Assembly (NCBI RefSeq): GCF_036639235.1
Contig: NZ_JAVWJB010000031.1
Coordinates: 1-22,240, forward strand
Direction of reading: 5' to 3'
Length of the DNA stretch: 22,240 nt
Origin: Clostridium_AB sp036639235
GTDB taxonomy: Bacteria > Bacillota > Clostridia > Clostridiales > Caloramatoraceae
The notes under the pieces were generated by a model that saw only the letters and a list, made by a program, of their open reading frames with translations, ran no database searches and had not been told where the DNA came from. A program made the translations under genes and the position numbers. Numbering within the stretch: the stretch's first letter is position 1; each line of letters opens with the position of its first letter. Positions 8,451-16,338 of the stretch are shown here, piece by piece.

Positions 8451-8490
8451 TAAGTCTTTAACATCCTAGATATGTTAAAGGCTTATTTTT
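8451..8490 (+). terminator. Intrinsic terminator after the amidase pair
   Basis: TAAGTCTTTAACAT pairs with ATGTTAAAGGCTTA across a short loop, followed by TTTTT. It lies 46 bases after the second amidase stop. From here to 8765 I see only AT-rich DNA; it presumably holds the sigma-gene promoter, which I cannot locate. Confidence 0.85.
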
Positions 8491-8765
8491 ATTCTCAAAA
8501 ACCATGAAAATCACCACTTCATATTAGGGAGGATAGTTAGTAAACCACAACTTCTATATATTGTCAAATTTCAAGGCAGAAATTTGTCTAAAAATTTTTT
8601 AACTAACCTATACCATATGGTAATATTTGTAAATATTTAACATTGCCCCTCGACTCCATTCGACTCACCCATCACTATTTTACATTTATTTCCATACTCC
8701 ATACAAAATACATATTTTCCCTTAATTTCATTAGCCTTGAGTTAAAGAAATTGGAGGTGATAAAA

Positions 8766-9362
8766 ATGTGTAACAACAACCAAAACCCTACTACAGAAGA
8801 AAGCACACTAAAGTGTCTTATACAAGACTCCAAGGAAAACAAAGAATCTATGGGATCCCTAATCGAAATGTTTATGCCGCTAATAATAAAAGCATCTAAA
8901 ACCTACTTTAAAGAAGGTAGTGAAGATGCTCTAAGCGAAGGAGTAGAAGCATTTATTAAGGCGGTTTATAGATATGACCTAGACTCAAAAGTCCCATTTC
9001 CCCACTACTCTAAGAAAGCTGTCTACTCCCATATAAGACACTATGCTAGCAGAGAAATAGGAGGAGGGGATCTTGTTAGCCTAGACTCACCAGTTAAGGG
9101 ATGTGAGGACATTAACCTAGTAGACACAATTTCAACAGGAGAACTAATTGAAGATGACTTTATTAATAGAATATCCTGTATAGAAATACTAAACGCAGTA
9201 GAAACCCTAGACTACATAGAAAAAGAAGTCTTCATGCGCCACTACATACTAGAACACCCACTAACAAAAATAGCCAGTGACCTAGACTACAGCTACAGAG
9301 GAATAAAATACGCAAAAACCCGCTGCCTAAAATTGCTCCAAAAAGAACTCCGCCTTTATTAG
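8766..9362 (+). CDS. Small sigma-70 family RNA polymerase sigma factor (198 aa)
   Basis: Residues about 28-100 resemble sigma region 2 (LIEMFMPLIIKASKTYF, then EDALSEGVEAFIKAVYRYDL). Residues about 135-198 form a region 4 helix-turn-helix (LDYIEKEVFMRHYILEHPLTKIA, then YSYRGIKYAKTRCLKLL). A short acidic linker replaces region 3. Size and layout resemble the alternative factors of the UviA/TcdR and YvrI kind, which control toxins, bacteriocins or wall functions. The start at 8766 has GGAGGTGA 6-7 bases upstream; the ORF can be read back to 8643, but with no ribosome site. Neighbouring amidases and DUF1659/DUF2922 genes are plausible targets (inference). A palindromic element begins 16 bases after the stop and probably forms its 3' untranslated region. 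Confidence 0.85.
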   Translation: MCNNNQNPTTEESTLKCLIQDSKENKESMGSLIEMFMPLIIKASKTYFKEGSEDALSEGVEAFIKAVYRYDLDSKVPFPHYSKKAVYSHIRHYASREIGGGDLVSLDSPVKGCEDINLVDTISTGELIEDDFINRISCIEILNAVETLDYIEKEVFMRHYILEHPLTKIASDLDYSYRGIKYAKTRCLKLLQKELRLY

Positions 9363-9378
9363 AGGGTAGGGTTGGTCA

Positions 9379-9575
9379 GATAAGATATTACATCCTATTC
9401 TGACCACGTTTGGGATTTTTCCTAGAACCTCTAAGAGTGAAAATGCCAATACCCTAAGGGCAGCCTAAAACTCGCTTTGCTCAAACAGAGGCTTTCCTAA
9501 GGGTCTAGTCATTTATCACCCTAAGAGGTTCTAAGTCAAAACCCGAGGGTACAGCCTAGGATGAAATATCTTATC
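9379..9575 (+). repeat. Palindromic element 2 (197 bp), downstream of the sigma gene
   Basis: The ends GATAAGATATT (9379-9389) and AATATCTTATC (9565-9575) pair. Inside are TTCTGACCACG, GGGATTTTTCCTAGAACCTC, the apex CTAAAACTCGCTTTGCTCAA, then GAGGTTCTAAGTCAAAACCC and GGTACAGCC. These are the reverse complements of the boxes in elements 3, 4 and 6. It lies just after the sigma stop, with a terminator module 31 bases further on. Confidence 0.85.
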
Positions 9576-9606
9576 ATGAAAGCAAATCCACAGGATTAAT
9601 AGTAGC

Positions 9607-9663
9607 AGTTGGTGTCTTTAAAAAAGCCACAATGAGCTAGTAACAAAAGTTACTAGCTTTCTG
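9607..9663 (+). terminator. Conserved terminator module 1 (GTGTCTTT box plus TAGTAAC hairpin)
   Basis: AGTTGGTGTCTTTAAAAAAG plus CCAC (9607-9630) can fold GTGTCTTT against AAAGCCAC. It is followed by AGCTAGTAAC-AAAA-GTTACTAGCT (9635-9658) and TTTCTG. The same two-part module recurs at 14424, 14775 and 19843, and its first part at 19412. From 9664 to 9729 nothing is seen. Confidence 0.75.
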
Positions 9664-9729
9664 TATTTAAGAGTATATATGTTCCTACTCCATGAATTCT
9701 CTATCTGCCTATTTACAACATTAACCTTT

Positions 9730-10200
9730 CCCTTTCAAATAAACATACTTGCCTATCACCCCTTATCACCATGAACCTCCCCTACAAATTAAAGGACACA
9801 ATCCTTTTCTCCGCTAGGAGAACTTCCTTTCATAAAGCCACCAAACTTCCCCTTTCAAATAAACATACTTGCCTATCACCCATATCACCATGAACTTTCC
9901 CTACAAATTAAAGGACAAAGTCCTTTTCTCCGCTAGGAGAACTTCCTTTAACAAATCCATAAGACTTCACCTTTAAGATAAACACACTTGCCTACCACCC
10001 ATATCACCATAAACCTACCCTACAAATTAAAGGACAAAGTCCTTTTTTCCGCAGGAAAACTTCTTTTAACAAATCTATAAGACTTACCCTTTCAAATAAA
10101 CACACTTGCCTATCTCCATTATCACCATGAACTCCCCCCACAAATCAAAGGACACAGTCCTTTTCTCCGTAGGAGAACTTACTTTAATAAATCCACCAAA
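9730..10200. repeat. Four tandem ~119-bp repeats
   Basis: Units begin near 9730, 9850, 9969 and 10088 with CCTTTcAAATAAACAYACTT, then GCCTA..ACC, ATATCACCATGAAC-type sequence, CTACAAATTAAAGGAC and CTCCG..AGGAGAACTT. Each unit holds an AAAGGA/TCCTTT hairpin and most a TCTCC/GGAGA hairpin. Open frames running through this region carry no recognisable protein and have no ribosome sites. The following 10201-10402 is AT-rich, with a GCCCGCCGAAGGC palindromic bit and nothing else I can name. Confidence 0.8.
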
Positions 10201-10402
10201 CTTACTCCCATTAATCCACCCCAACAAAAAAGAGAGCCTAAGCTCCCTCAACACTACTATTAACTCTACAATCCTAATATCTATCACCCTAAACTTTGAA
10301 AAAGCCCGCCGAAGGCTTACTATACTAACTATTCTAAAACTCACCTATAATACCTATCCCCATAAAGTCTTAGTTAACCCTTCTACTTCACAGCAAAGCA
10401 TA

Positions 10403-10671
10403 ATGAAAAACATCGTTTTTCATTTCCCCCTAATGGCTTTGCTAAAGCCCCCTACATCCTATCCCTCTATGGGCTCGGTTCCATGATAAGATATTGTATC
10501 CTAGGCTGACCCTCACTTCATTGCATATTATAGGTTTAAGTTTCTAATAAGATATTATGAAAAACACCATTTTTCATATTTCCCCTAATGGCTTTGCTAA
10601 AGCCCCACCTACATCCTATCCCTCTATGGGTTCGGTTCCATGATAAGATATTGTATCCTAGGCTGACCCTC
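10403..10671. repeat. Tandem duplication containing one end of palindromic element 3
   Basis: Units 10403-10514 and 10557-10671 share an ATGAAAAAC/GTTTTTCAT-type hairpin, CCCTAATGGCTTTGCTAAAG and TCGGTTCCATGATAAGATAT, followed by TGTATCCTAGGCTGACCCTC. The first unit therefore carries a solo arm (10485-10514) of the element that is complete at 10642-10836. The hairpin on the minus strand is a possible weak terminator. Confidence 0.8.
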
Positions 10672-10836
10672 TGGTTTCGACTTAGAGTGTCTTAGGTGTA
10701 AAATGGCTAGACCCTTAGGAAAGCCTCTGTTTGAGCGAAGCGAGTTTTAGGCTGCCCTTAGGGTATCGCCATTTCACACCTTAGAGACTCTAGGAGAAAT
10801 CCAAAACGCGGTCAGAATAGGATACAATATCTTATC
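10642..10836 (-). repeat. Palindromic element 3 (195 bp), downstream of the 550-aa surface-protein gene
   Basis: The outer arms GATAAGATATTGTATCCTA (10642-10660) and their exact complement (10818-10836) close the hairpin. Boxes: CTGACCCTCTGGTTTCGACT near 10663, then GGAGAAATCC and AACGCGGTCAG near 10792-10815. The apex is TTTGAGCGAAGCGAGTTTTA. The element lies 28 bases beyond the stop of the surface-protein gene, on the same sense strand. Confidence 0.85.
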
Positions 10837-10864
10837 TACACTACACCCAACCAATTCTCCTTTT

Positions 10865-12517
10865 TTATATAAGTGGAATTATTGTTTTAGGATCACTTCC
10901 TTCTATATCATTTGTTGGAGCCTTCATTACCTCAATTGGCTCTCCAACTATTACATCTATGTCTGCTGTTGATATCCAGTTACCTCCTACTTTAACTAAT
11001 AGTACTTGATCACTTAATGTGGTTAATTTCACATATCCTGGTATGCTTGGAACCATAATAATCTCCGCTAAAAACAGATTAGCTTTACGATCTGTCATAT
11101 TAATTGTTACTGGATCCGATGCCTGGAATCCAACCGCTTCCTTAAACCTTAATTTAATTTCTAAGTTTCCTACAAGGTTTGGTACTATTCCTGTTACGTT
11201 ATAGCTACTCCATGTTAATCCGTTATCCAGGGAGTATTCAAGGTTATCTGACATTAACACTATAGAGTTTTGTCCATCAAGTACTTGATAGTCACTTGGT
11301 ACTGGAGAAAGTATTTTGGGAATTTCTGCTTTTATTATTACAACATCACTTTCTTCATATCCTCCACCTGAAGCATATTTTACATATATCTTCTCTCCAG
11401 GTACTGTAATAATCTCAGGAACAAGACAAGGTCCAAATACTATTCCATCATTACTTATTAACATATCAGGTGTAAATCCCTTAAACATAACTGATATTGA
11501 ATCATAATATACTCCTGTTGGTGCTGGTCTTTTTCCTAGGTTAAGTGTATAGGTTAGTGTTGCTACCCCTGATACTTGTCCTGGAAGCGCCTTATATCTA
11601 ACTTCTACTGTTACATTTCCTGGGAATTGAACAAATCTATCTACAACATCTATCCATTCTCCTGACACTCCGCCAGTTGTTACTCTATACTGCATCTCAG
11701 TAGTAAGTCCCTGTACAAGGTCGTCATTATCATCTGACTTAACATTAGGAGTTCCAAGATCTACTGGTGGTGGCGGAGGTGGTGGTACCCAGCCCCCTCC
11801 CCCTGTTGATGGAGGTTCTACTGGTTTAATATTAGATAGTGAGTCCTTAATAGAGCTTAGAACTTTATCCTTAAGGTTGTGGGTATCTAACTTATCCGCA
11901 TCTTTTAAAAGGGTATTAAGCTTTTCTATTGCCTTATTAGGATCAGTTTTTGCAAGCTCTATAGCATTGTTAAGTTCCTTATTAAATGAATCTATCTTAC
12001 CCTGATACTCTACCTTAATATCCTCAACCTTCTTATATTTAATAGCTAGCCTTTCTAGAAGGTTATTATAGTGATTTTTAAACATATCCTGATTTACAAG
12101 GGAAAGGTCTTCTTTACCAAGTGTTAGATACTTCTCCCATACATCTACATTAAGCATTCTATATGAGTTTTCATCCATAGATTCTTCAAGCTTACTTACC
12201 CTCGCAATAGCCTGAATAAGTTTTTCTGCTTCCTCAATTCTTTCATTATACTTGTCCTTACTTGAACCCTCAGGTAGTAGTGAATTTAGCTTCTTAGCTT
12301 CTTTAATGTAGTTTTCCCATGTATCTATATTTCCTGCGTAAAGATAGTTTGTCTTAAATGACTTTCTTAAATGCTCTAACTTGTGATGAACATCTAAAAC
12401 TTCTTGACTAGGTGGCTGAACATTTACTGCACTTACCATTGGAGCTGCCATAGGCAGAGCAGTTAAAACACCAAGTGATAAACAAGCCCCCTTAACTAGA
12501 CTCTTTTTCTTTTTCAT
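10865..12517 (-). CDS. Exported surface protein with shared helical wall-anchor-like domain (550 aa)
   Basis: Residues 1-30 are a signal peptide (MKKKK, hydrophobic core, probable cut after VSA). Residues about 35-232 form the same helical domain as the 1107-aa protein at 370-3693, with the paired motifs KTNYLYAGNIDTW and ENSYRMLNVDVW. A Gly/Pro-rich linker with seven consecutive prolines follows (about 235-258). Then come beta-rich repeats such as TTEMQYRVTTGG and LEYSLDNGLTWSSY, with PGEKIYVKYASGG, alike to the C-terminus of the 1107-aa protein. GGGGAG precedes the ATG. There are no SLH or CWB2 repeats and no LPXTG signal. It is probably a wall-attached accessory surface protein; the substrate or partner is unknown. 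Confidence 0.8.
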   Translation of the reverse strand: MKKKKSLVKGACLSLGVLTALPMAAPMVSAVNVQPPSQEVLDVHHKLEHLRKSFKTNYLYAGNIDTWENYIKEAKKLNSLLPEGSSKDKYNERIEEAEKLIQAIARVSKLEESMDENSYRMLNVDVWEKYLTLGKEDLSLVNQDMFKNHYNNLLERLAIKYKKVEDIKVEYQGKIDSFNKELNNAIELAKTDPNKAIEKLNTLLKDADKLDTHNLKDKVLSSIKDSLSNIKPVEPPSTGGGGWVPPPPPPPVDLGTPNVKSDDNDDLVQGLTTEMQYRVTTGGVSGEWIDVVDRFVQFPGNVTVEVRYKALPGQVSGVATLTYTLNLGKRPAPTGVYYDSISVMFKGFTPDMLISNDGIVFGPCLVPEIITVPGEKIYVKYASGGGYEESDVVIIKAEIPKILSPVPSDYQVLDGQNSIVLMSDNLEYSLDNGLTWSSYNVTGIVPNLVGNLEIKLRFKEAVGFQASDPVTINMTDRKANLFLAEIIMVPSIPGYVKLTTLSDQVLLVKVGGNWISTADIDVIVGEPIEVMKAPTNDIEGSDPKTIIPLI

Positions 12518-12639
12518 AAATTATCTCCCCATTTTAAATATTTGACTATATAGCAGTCTATCTTTAGATAATTATTTATAGATTTATACTTTTTTAGGTT
12601 TAATATTATATTCAGGTTTTCTTCACTAGGTTATAGTTA

Positions 12640-12676
12640 TTCAAAAATAAAAACACCCTATATAAATAGAGTGTTT
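12640..12676 (-). terminator. Intrinsic terminator of the 494-aa surface-protein gene
   Basis: On the minus strand AAACACTCTA (12676-12667) pairs with TAGGGTGTTT (12660-12651), followed by a T-rich tail (TTATTTTTG). It lies about 50 bases past the stop. This separates the 494-aa gene from the 550-aa gene, which therefore probably has its own promoter between 12518 and 12640. Confidence 0.8.
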
Positions 12677-12727
12677 CAGATTTCATTAAAATATTTACCA
12701 ATATACCTATTTAATCTATATGAAATT

Positions 12728-14212
12728 CTAGTTAGTTCTAACTACACCTACTTCAGGTGTTGTTTTAACTTCTATTACATATTCTGTCTGCTGACCTGTA
12801 AGTGCTGGCATTTTGTAGCTTCCTCTTTGAGGGTCCTTCTCCATAACTACTCCATTAACCCTTACTTCTGATACTGTAAGTCCTGCTACTGGCTTAACAT
12901 GGAAACTAGCTCCTGCTGCTGAGTATGAAGTAGTTACAACTGTAAAGTTCTTATACTGCTCAGCTGGTAGTACAACCTTAGCACCTTCTACCTTATTAGT
13001 TACTCCTTCTATGTTGTCGTATCCCTTAGCATATATAGCCTTAAGAATCATAGCACCTGCTCCCTGCTTAACTACTACCTTCTCAGTTGATGTAATTGTA
13101 CTTACTAAGTTTCCTATAAACCCTTCTTGATTAATCTTAGTTGCCCTGTGCATTTCTAGATTAAATATTCCACCTGTAGGCATAATCATTAGGTTACCTC
13201 CACCTATTAAAACCGCTGTTTCAACCCTAGTCTTCTCACCAATAACTAGGTTAACTGCCTCGGTTGAAATAATAGTTGTTACATTTGCAGTTGAAACATA
13301 TAACCCACCTGCTTTTTCATCTGCTGGTCCAGTGGCTAATTTACCTTTTATTACTACTGTTTCAACATTAATCCCTGAAATTCTTGCTGCTGCTGCATAT
13401 GGTAGTGTTAGCTTCTTTATATTCTTAGCTCCAATTGATGCCTCTGTAATATCAACTGATGCTACTCCATCCTTAACTGTTATATTACCCTTGTCATCCT
13501 TAATAAATGGGTCAACTGAAGGGATTTTATTTACTTCCTCAATAGCCTTGTTAATCTTAGCTATTAGTCCATCCTTAACTGGGTGACTATTTAGCTTATT
13601 AGCTTCTTCTAAGCAGAACTTAAGCATAGCAAGTGCCCTATCTTTTTGAGTCTTTGATAGTTCAATTGCCTTATTATATGTAGAGTTTATTTCTCCTACC
13701 TTAGCAAAGTACTTAGTTTTAATATCACTAACCTTTGCATTAACCTTTGCAAGTCTTTCAAGTAGTGTAGCATGCTCCTTCTTAAACTCCTTATGATCAA
13801 CCTTTGCAAGTGACTTTTTAGAATTTTCAATAGCTACTTCCCAGCCCTTTACGTTTTTAATAATATTAGCGTTCTTAGACAGTGAATATTCAATACTGCT
13901 AACTCCACTTACTGAAGCTAATAATGTCTCAACCTTAGCTGCCCTAGCTATCATCTTATCTTTAGCTTGTCCCTTAGGTAACTTATTAATTTGACCCTTA
14001 ATTATATTAAGGTCCTTTTTCCACTTAACAGTATTCTTTAATCCTAGGTAGTTTTTCTTAATTGAAGAAGTTAACCCTGTAAGTTTTGTATTAACATCCT
14101 TTAGGGCATTTGGAGCCTTTGCCTCTACAACTTGAATCGTTGTCCCCATAATTGTACTTGATCCAGCAACTATAGCTAGAGCCCCTACTAAAAATCTCAT
14201 ATCCTTGCTCAT
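12728..14212 (-). CDS. Exported surface protein with shared helical domain and beta-rich C-terminus (494 aa)
   Basis: Residues 1-31 are a signal peptide with a probable cut after VEA. Residues about 32-235 are the third copy in this window of the helical domain, with KKNYLGLKNTVKW and KNANIIKNVKGW as its paired motifs. The remainder is a Val/Ile/Gly-rich series of short strands (for example VETVVIKGKLATG, VNLVIGEKTRVETAVLIGGG) that suggests a stacked beta or solenoid fold. It ends in a small Ig-like module (VSEVRVNGVVMEK). GGGAGG lies 8-9 bases before the ATG. The shared N-terminus with unlike C-termini fits a family built from one wall anchor and interchangeable display domains. Function is not identified. 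Confidence 0.8.
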   Translation of the reverse strand: MSKDMRFLVGALAIVAGSSTIMGTTIQVVEAKAPNALKDVNTKLTGLTSSIKKNYLGLKNTVKWKKDLNIIKGQINKLPKGQAKDKMIARAAKVETLLASVSGVSSIEYSLSKNANIIKNVKGWEVAIENSKKSLAKVDHKEFKKEHATLLERLAKVNAKVSDIKTKYFAKVGEINSTYNKAIELSKTQKDRALAMLKFCLEEANKLNSHPVKDGLIAKINKAIEEVNKIPSVDPFIKDDKGNITVKDGVASVDITEASIGAKNIKKLTLPYAAAARISGINVETVVIKGKLATGPADEKAGGLYVSTANVTTIISTEAVNLVIGEKTRVETAVLIGGGNLMIMPTGGIFNLEMHRATKINQEGFIGNLVSTITSTEKVVVKQGAGAMILKAIYAKGYDNIEGVTNKVEGAKVVLPAEQYKNFTVVTTSYSAAGASFHVKPVAGLTVSEVRVNGVVMEKDPQRGSYKMPALTGQQTEYVIEVKTTPEVGVVRTN

Positions 14213-14423
14213 TTTATTGCCTCCCGTAATGCAAATTTAATTCAGTAGGCTTATTATATTCCATTTTCTTTCATAAAACTTGCCAAATATAGCCTGATTT
14301 TGCAAGTAATTTTCAGTTGATTTTTATATACTTTTAATAAACATTCTCAATTGAATATAATTTACACCTGATAAGCGAGAATAAATATAAACCAATTAAA
14401 AACCTTAACTTATCTCCCAAATG

Positions 14424-14482
14424 CAAAAAATCTAGTAACTTTAGTTACTAGATTAACGTAGTTTTTATAAAGACACCAACTT
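14424..14482 (-). terminator. Conserved terminator module 2
   Basis: Read on the minus strand: AAGTTGGTGTCTTTATAAAA, CTACGTT, then AATCTAGTAAC-TAAA-GTTACTAGATT (14454-14429) followed by TTTT. This is the same two-part module as at 9607. Confidence 0.75.
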
Positions 14483-14774
14483 ATTTTACATTTATATAGT
14501 TCTACCTATAACCTTCATAATAATTACATCATTAACCCTCATCTATCCTAAATAAATTATTTATACTGACTCTTACTGAGCTACGCTTAATTAATAATAA
14601 AACTAAATAAATTTAAACATAAATATCCTTAAAGTTATCAAATACCATACTTAACAATCTTCTTAAGCTACGCTTTCAGGCTTTTTCAAAGCCTTTTTAA
14701 CCTTTTATACTATTGATATAGCTTCATGATAAGATATTATAGCCTAGGCTGTACCTTAACTTATATCCTAAATA

Positions 14775-14832
14775 CAAAAAATCTAGTAACTTTAGTTACT
14801 AGATTAACGTGGCTTTTATAAAGACACCAACT
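14775..14832 (-). terminator. Conserved terminator module 3
   Basis: Read on the minus strand: AAGTTGGTGTCTTTATAAAA, GCCACGTT, then AATCTAGTAAC-TAAA-GTTACTAGATT (14805-14780) followed by TTTT. It would end a minus-strand transcript coming from element 4. Confidence 0.75.
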
Positions 14833-15061
14833 TATTTTACATTTGCATAGTTCTACTTATAACCTTCATAATAATTACATTATTAACTCCTATCTTATAC
14901 TTACTCTTACTATGCTACGCCTAATTACCAATTAAACTAAGTAAATTTAAACATAAATATCCTTAAAGTAGTCAAATACCATACTTAACAATCTTCTTAA
15001 GCTACGCTTTCAGGCTTTTTCAAAGCCTTTTTAACCTTTTATACTGTTGATATAGCTTCAT

Positions 15062-15258
15062 GATAAGATATTATAGCCTAGGCTGTACCCTCGAGTTTGG
15101 ACTTAGAAGCTCTTAGGTGCAAAATGCTTAGACCCTTAGGGATGGCGCTTGTTTGAGCATAGCGAGTTTTAGCCAGCCCTTAGAGTCTAAGCATTTTGTG
15201 CCTTAGAGATTCTTGGACAAATCTCAAACGCGGTCGGACTAGGCTATAATATCTTATC
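15062..15258 (-). repeat. Palindromic element 4 (197 bp), downstream of the 15297-15641 gene
   Basis: The outer arms GATAAGATATTATAGCCTA (15062-15080) and their exact complement (15240-15258) pair. Boxes are GAGTTTGGACTTAGAAGCTC and AACGCGGTCGGAC. Inner arms are GCAAAATGCTTAGAC and its complement GTCTAAGCATTTTG. The apex is TTTGAGCATAGCGAGTTTTA. It begins 39 bases past the stop of the small gene on its strand. Module 3 lies about 230 bases further along the minus strand. Confidence 0.85.
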
Positions 15259-15296
15259 TGATCACCCATCAAAAGCAAAAAGAGCTAAGCATTTGC

Positions 15297-15641
15297 TTAA
15301 CCCTTAAATAATGTTTTGATAGAGTCTAGTATATTAGGCATACTAGATGATGAATACCAGTCAATTACAAGATCCCTAAGTAGGGTTTCACGACCCTTGT
15401 AAAGCTTAATAGCATTAGTTTTATACCTTGCCATTGTTCCATCCCTAGAATCCCCATTAAGTTCCTTAATATATATAGCGTCAAGGGCTCTTCTTATCTC
15501 ACGCTGAAACTTATCATCACCTTGCATTGGTGATCCTAGTAGTGTGAGAATCTTCTCCTGGGTAAAGTCCCTGTTAATAGTTTCGAATCCTCTATTAATC
15601 TTATCAATAAAATACTTTTCAGCGGAAGTTATTTTGCCCAT
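15297..15641 (-). CDS. Unknown small protein (114 aa)
   Basis: This is a charged, largely helical soluble protein starting MGKITSAEKYFIDKINRGF, with no recognised domain, signal peptide or membrane segment. The ATG at 15641 is preferred because AAGGGTG lies just upstream. An in-frame ATG at 15659 would put that ribosome site inside the gene and has no site of its own. An 8-bp inverted repeat (GTTATAAA/TTTATAAC, 15709-15728) sits upstream and could be an operator. The gene is isolated, with palindromic element 4 immediately downstream on the same strand. Function cannot be proposed. Confidence 0.65.
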   Translation of the reverse strand: MGKITSAEKYFIDKINRGFETINRDFTQEKILTLLGSPMQGDDKFQREIRRALDAIYIKELNGDSRDGTMARYKTNAIKLYKGRETLLRDLVIDWYSSSSMPNILDSIKTLFKG

Positions 15642-15708
15642 TATTATCACCCTTTTCATTTAGCCTATCTATATTAAAACAAATTATAAAAATATGGTCA
15701 AACTAATT

Positions 15709-15728
15709 GTTATAAAAAACTTTATAAC
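15709..15728. promoter_or_regulatory. 8-bp inverted repeat upstream of the 114-aa gene
   Basis: GTTATAAA-AAAC-TTTATAAC is a perfect palindrome about 68 bases before the start of the 114-aa gene. It could be an operator, but AT-rich palindromes also arise by chance. The flanking 15729-15878 holds nothing recognisable. Confidence 0.3.
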
Positions 15729-15878
15729 TCTATTAGCCTTAACTCGAAAATAGTTGTTAATTAATTATAATTATCTTTAATTGTCCTATTTTACCTTTTT
15801 CTACTTTGATAAAATTTAATTATAAGGTTAAAATAATATTAGAATAATATTTGTTTGTAAATAAAAATTTTAAAATCC

Positions 15879-16018
15879 ATAGTCCAGGGGGACATGTGCC
15901 GCCGCTGACTATAACTTTCAAGGGTTCCAGTGACGCTTTAGCGTCGCCTAGTTGCTTTAGCAGCCCTTGGCAAAACTCATGAAAACCTGTTTTTACGACA
16001 GCCTGTTGCCCGCAACAG
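15879..16018 (+). ncRNA. GC-rich multi-hairpin leader or small RNA upstream of ferredoxin
   Basis: Against AT-rich surroundings this 140-base block has several stems. ATAGTC (15879-15884) pairs with GACTAT (15907-15912). AAGGG (15920-15924) pairs with CCCTT (15964-15968), enclosing GACGC/GCGTC (15932-15945) and a TGCT/AGCA stem, like a three-way junction. CTGTTG/CAACAG (16003-16018) follows. I do not recognise it as a known riboswitch class. It could be a structured leader of the ferredoxin gene 108 bases downstream, an independent small RNA, or the remnant of a mobile element. Confidence 0.4.
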
Positions 16019-16125
16019 TCTAAGATTAATCTATAATATCCCTCGGTATATTCTGTGCATATACAGGATACAATATGATAATAGTATAAATGAATTGAAT
16101 TAATTTTAAGAAGGGAGCTAGAAAT

Positions 16126-16314
16126 ATGAAAGCTACAGTTAATCCAGACCTATGTATAGGATGCGGACTTTGTCCATCAATTGCACCTACTGTTTTTGAA
16201 TTAGGTGATGATGGTCTAGCATTTGCTATGGTTGACGAAGTCCCTGATTCAGCAGCAGATGAAACTAAGGAAGCAGTATCAAGTTGTCCAGTAGAGGCTA
16301 TCTCTATAGACTAA
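16126..16314 (+). CDS. Single-cluster [4Fe-4S] ferredoxin (62 aa)
   Basis: This is a small electron carrier. Cys10, Cys13 and Cys16 (CIGCGLC) with Cys54 (SSCPVEAI) supply the four ligands of one [4Fe-4S] cluster. The second CxxCxxC set of two-cluster clostridial ferredoxins is absent, so it is the monocluster type common in Firmicutes and Thermotoga. The protein is acidic and of usual length. GGGAG precedes the ATG by about 9 bases. It appears monocistronic, with a structured block upstream (15879-16018) and a strong hairpin terminator 24 bases downstream. Confidence 0.93.
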   Translation: MKATVNPDLCIGCGLCPSIAPTVFELGDDGLAFAMVDEVPDSAADETKEAVSSCPVEAISID

Positions 16315-16338
16315 TAAGTTACTTCTTTTTAATACAGT

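Larger units (their letters stand above)
14402..15086. repeat. Tandem ~350-bp duplication carrying terminator module and element arm
   Basis: Unit A (14402-14752) and unit B (14753-15086) align along their length except for small indels totalling about 17 bases. Both contain a terminator module, CTTCATAATAATTACAT, AGCTACGCTTTCAGGC-type sequence and GCTTCATGATAAGATATTAT. In unit A the palindromic element is only a solo arm (14728-14755). In unit B it continues into complete element 4. No gene is present in 14213-15296. Confidence 0.85.

Noticed and set aside
8643..8765. N-terminal extension of the sigma factor
   Set aside because: The extra 41 residues lack a ribosome site and sigma homology. 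GGAGGTGA directly before 8766 sets the start.
5586..10200. Possible CRISPR arrays at the tandem repeats
   Set aside because: The units are about 119-160 bp and repeat along their whole length, with no short constant repeats alternating with unique spacers and no cas genes.
10084..10486. Open frames on both strands of 86 and 126 aa
   Set aside because: They run through the tandem repeat and duplicated hairpins. Composition is repeat-derived, with no ribosome site.
10665..10690. tmRNA-like start (GGTTTCGAC) in the palindromic elements
   Set aside because: Only the short string resembles tmRNA. No tRNA-like ends, tag reading frame or pseudoknots follow, and the string recurs in several copies.
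15062..15258. Simple MITE with terminal inverted repeats
   Set aside because: Not excluded, but no target-site duplication is visible at the ends, and arms differing between copies while matching within a copy are not typical of a recently spread MITE.
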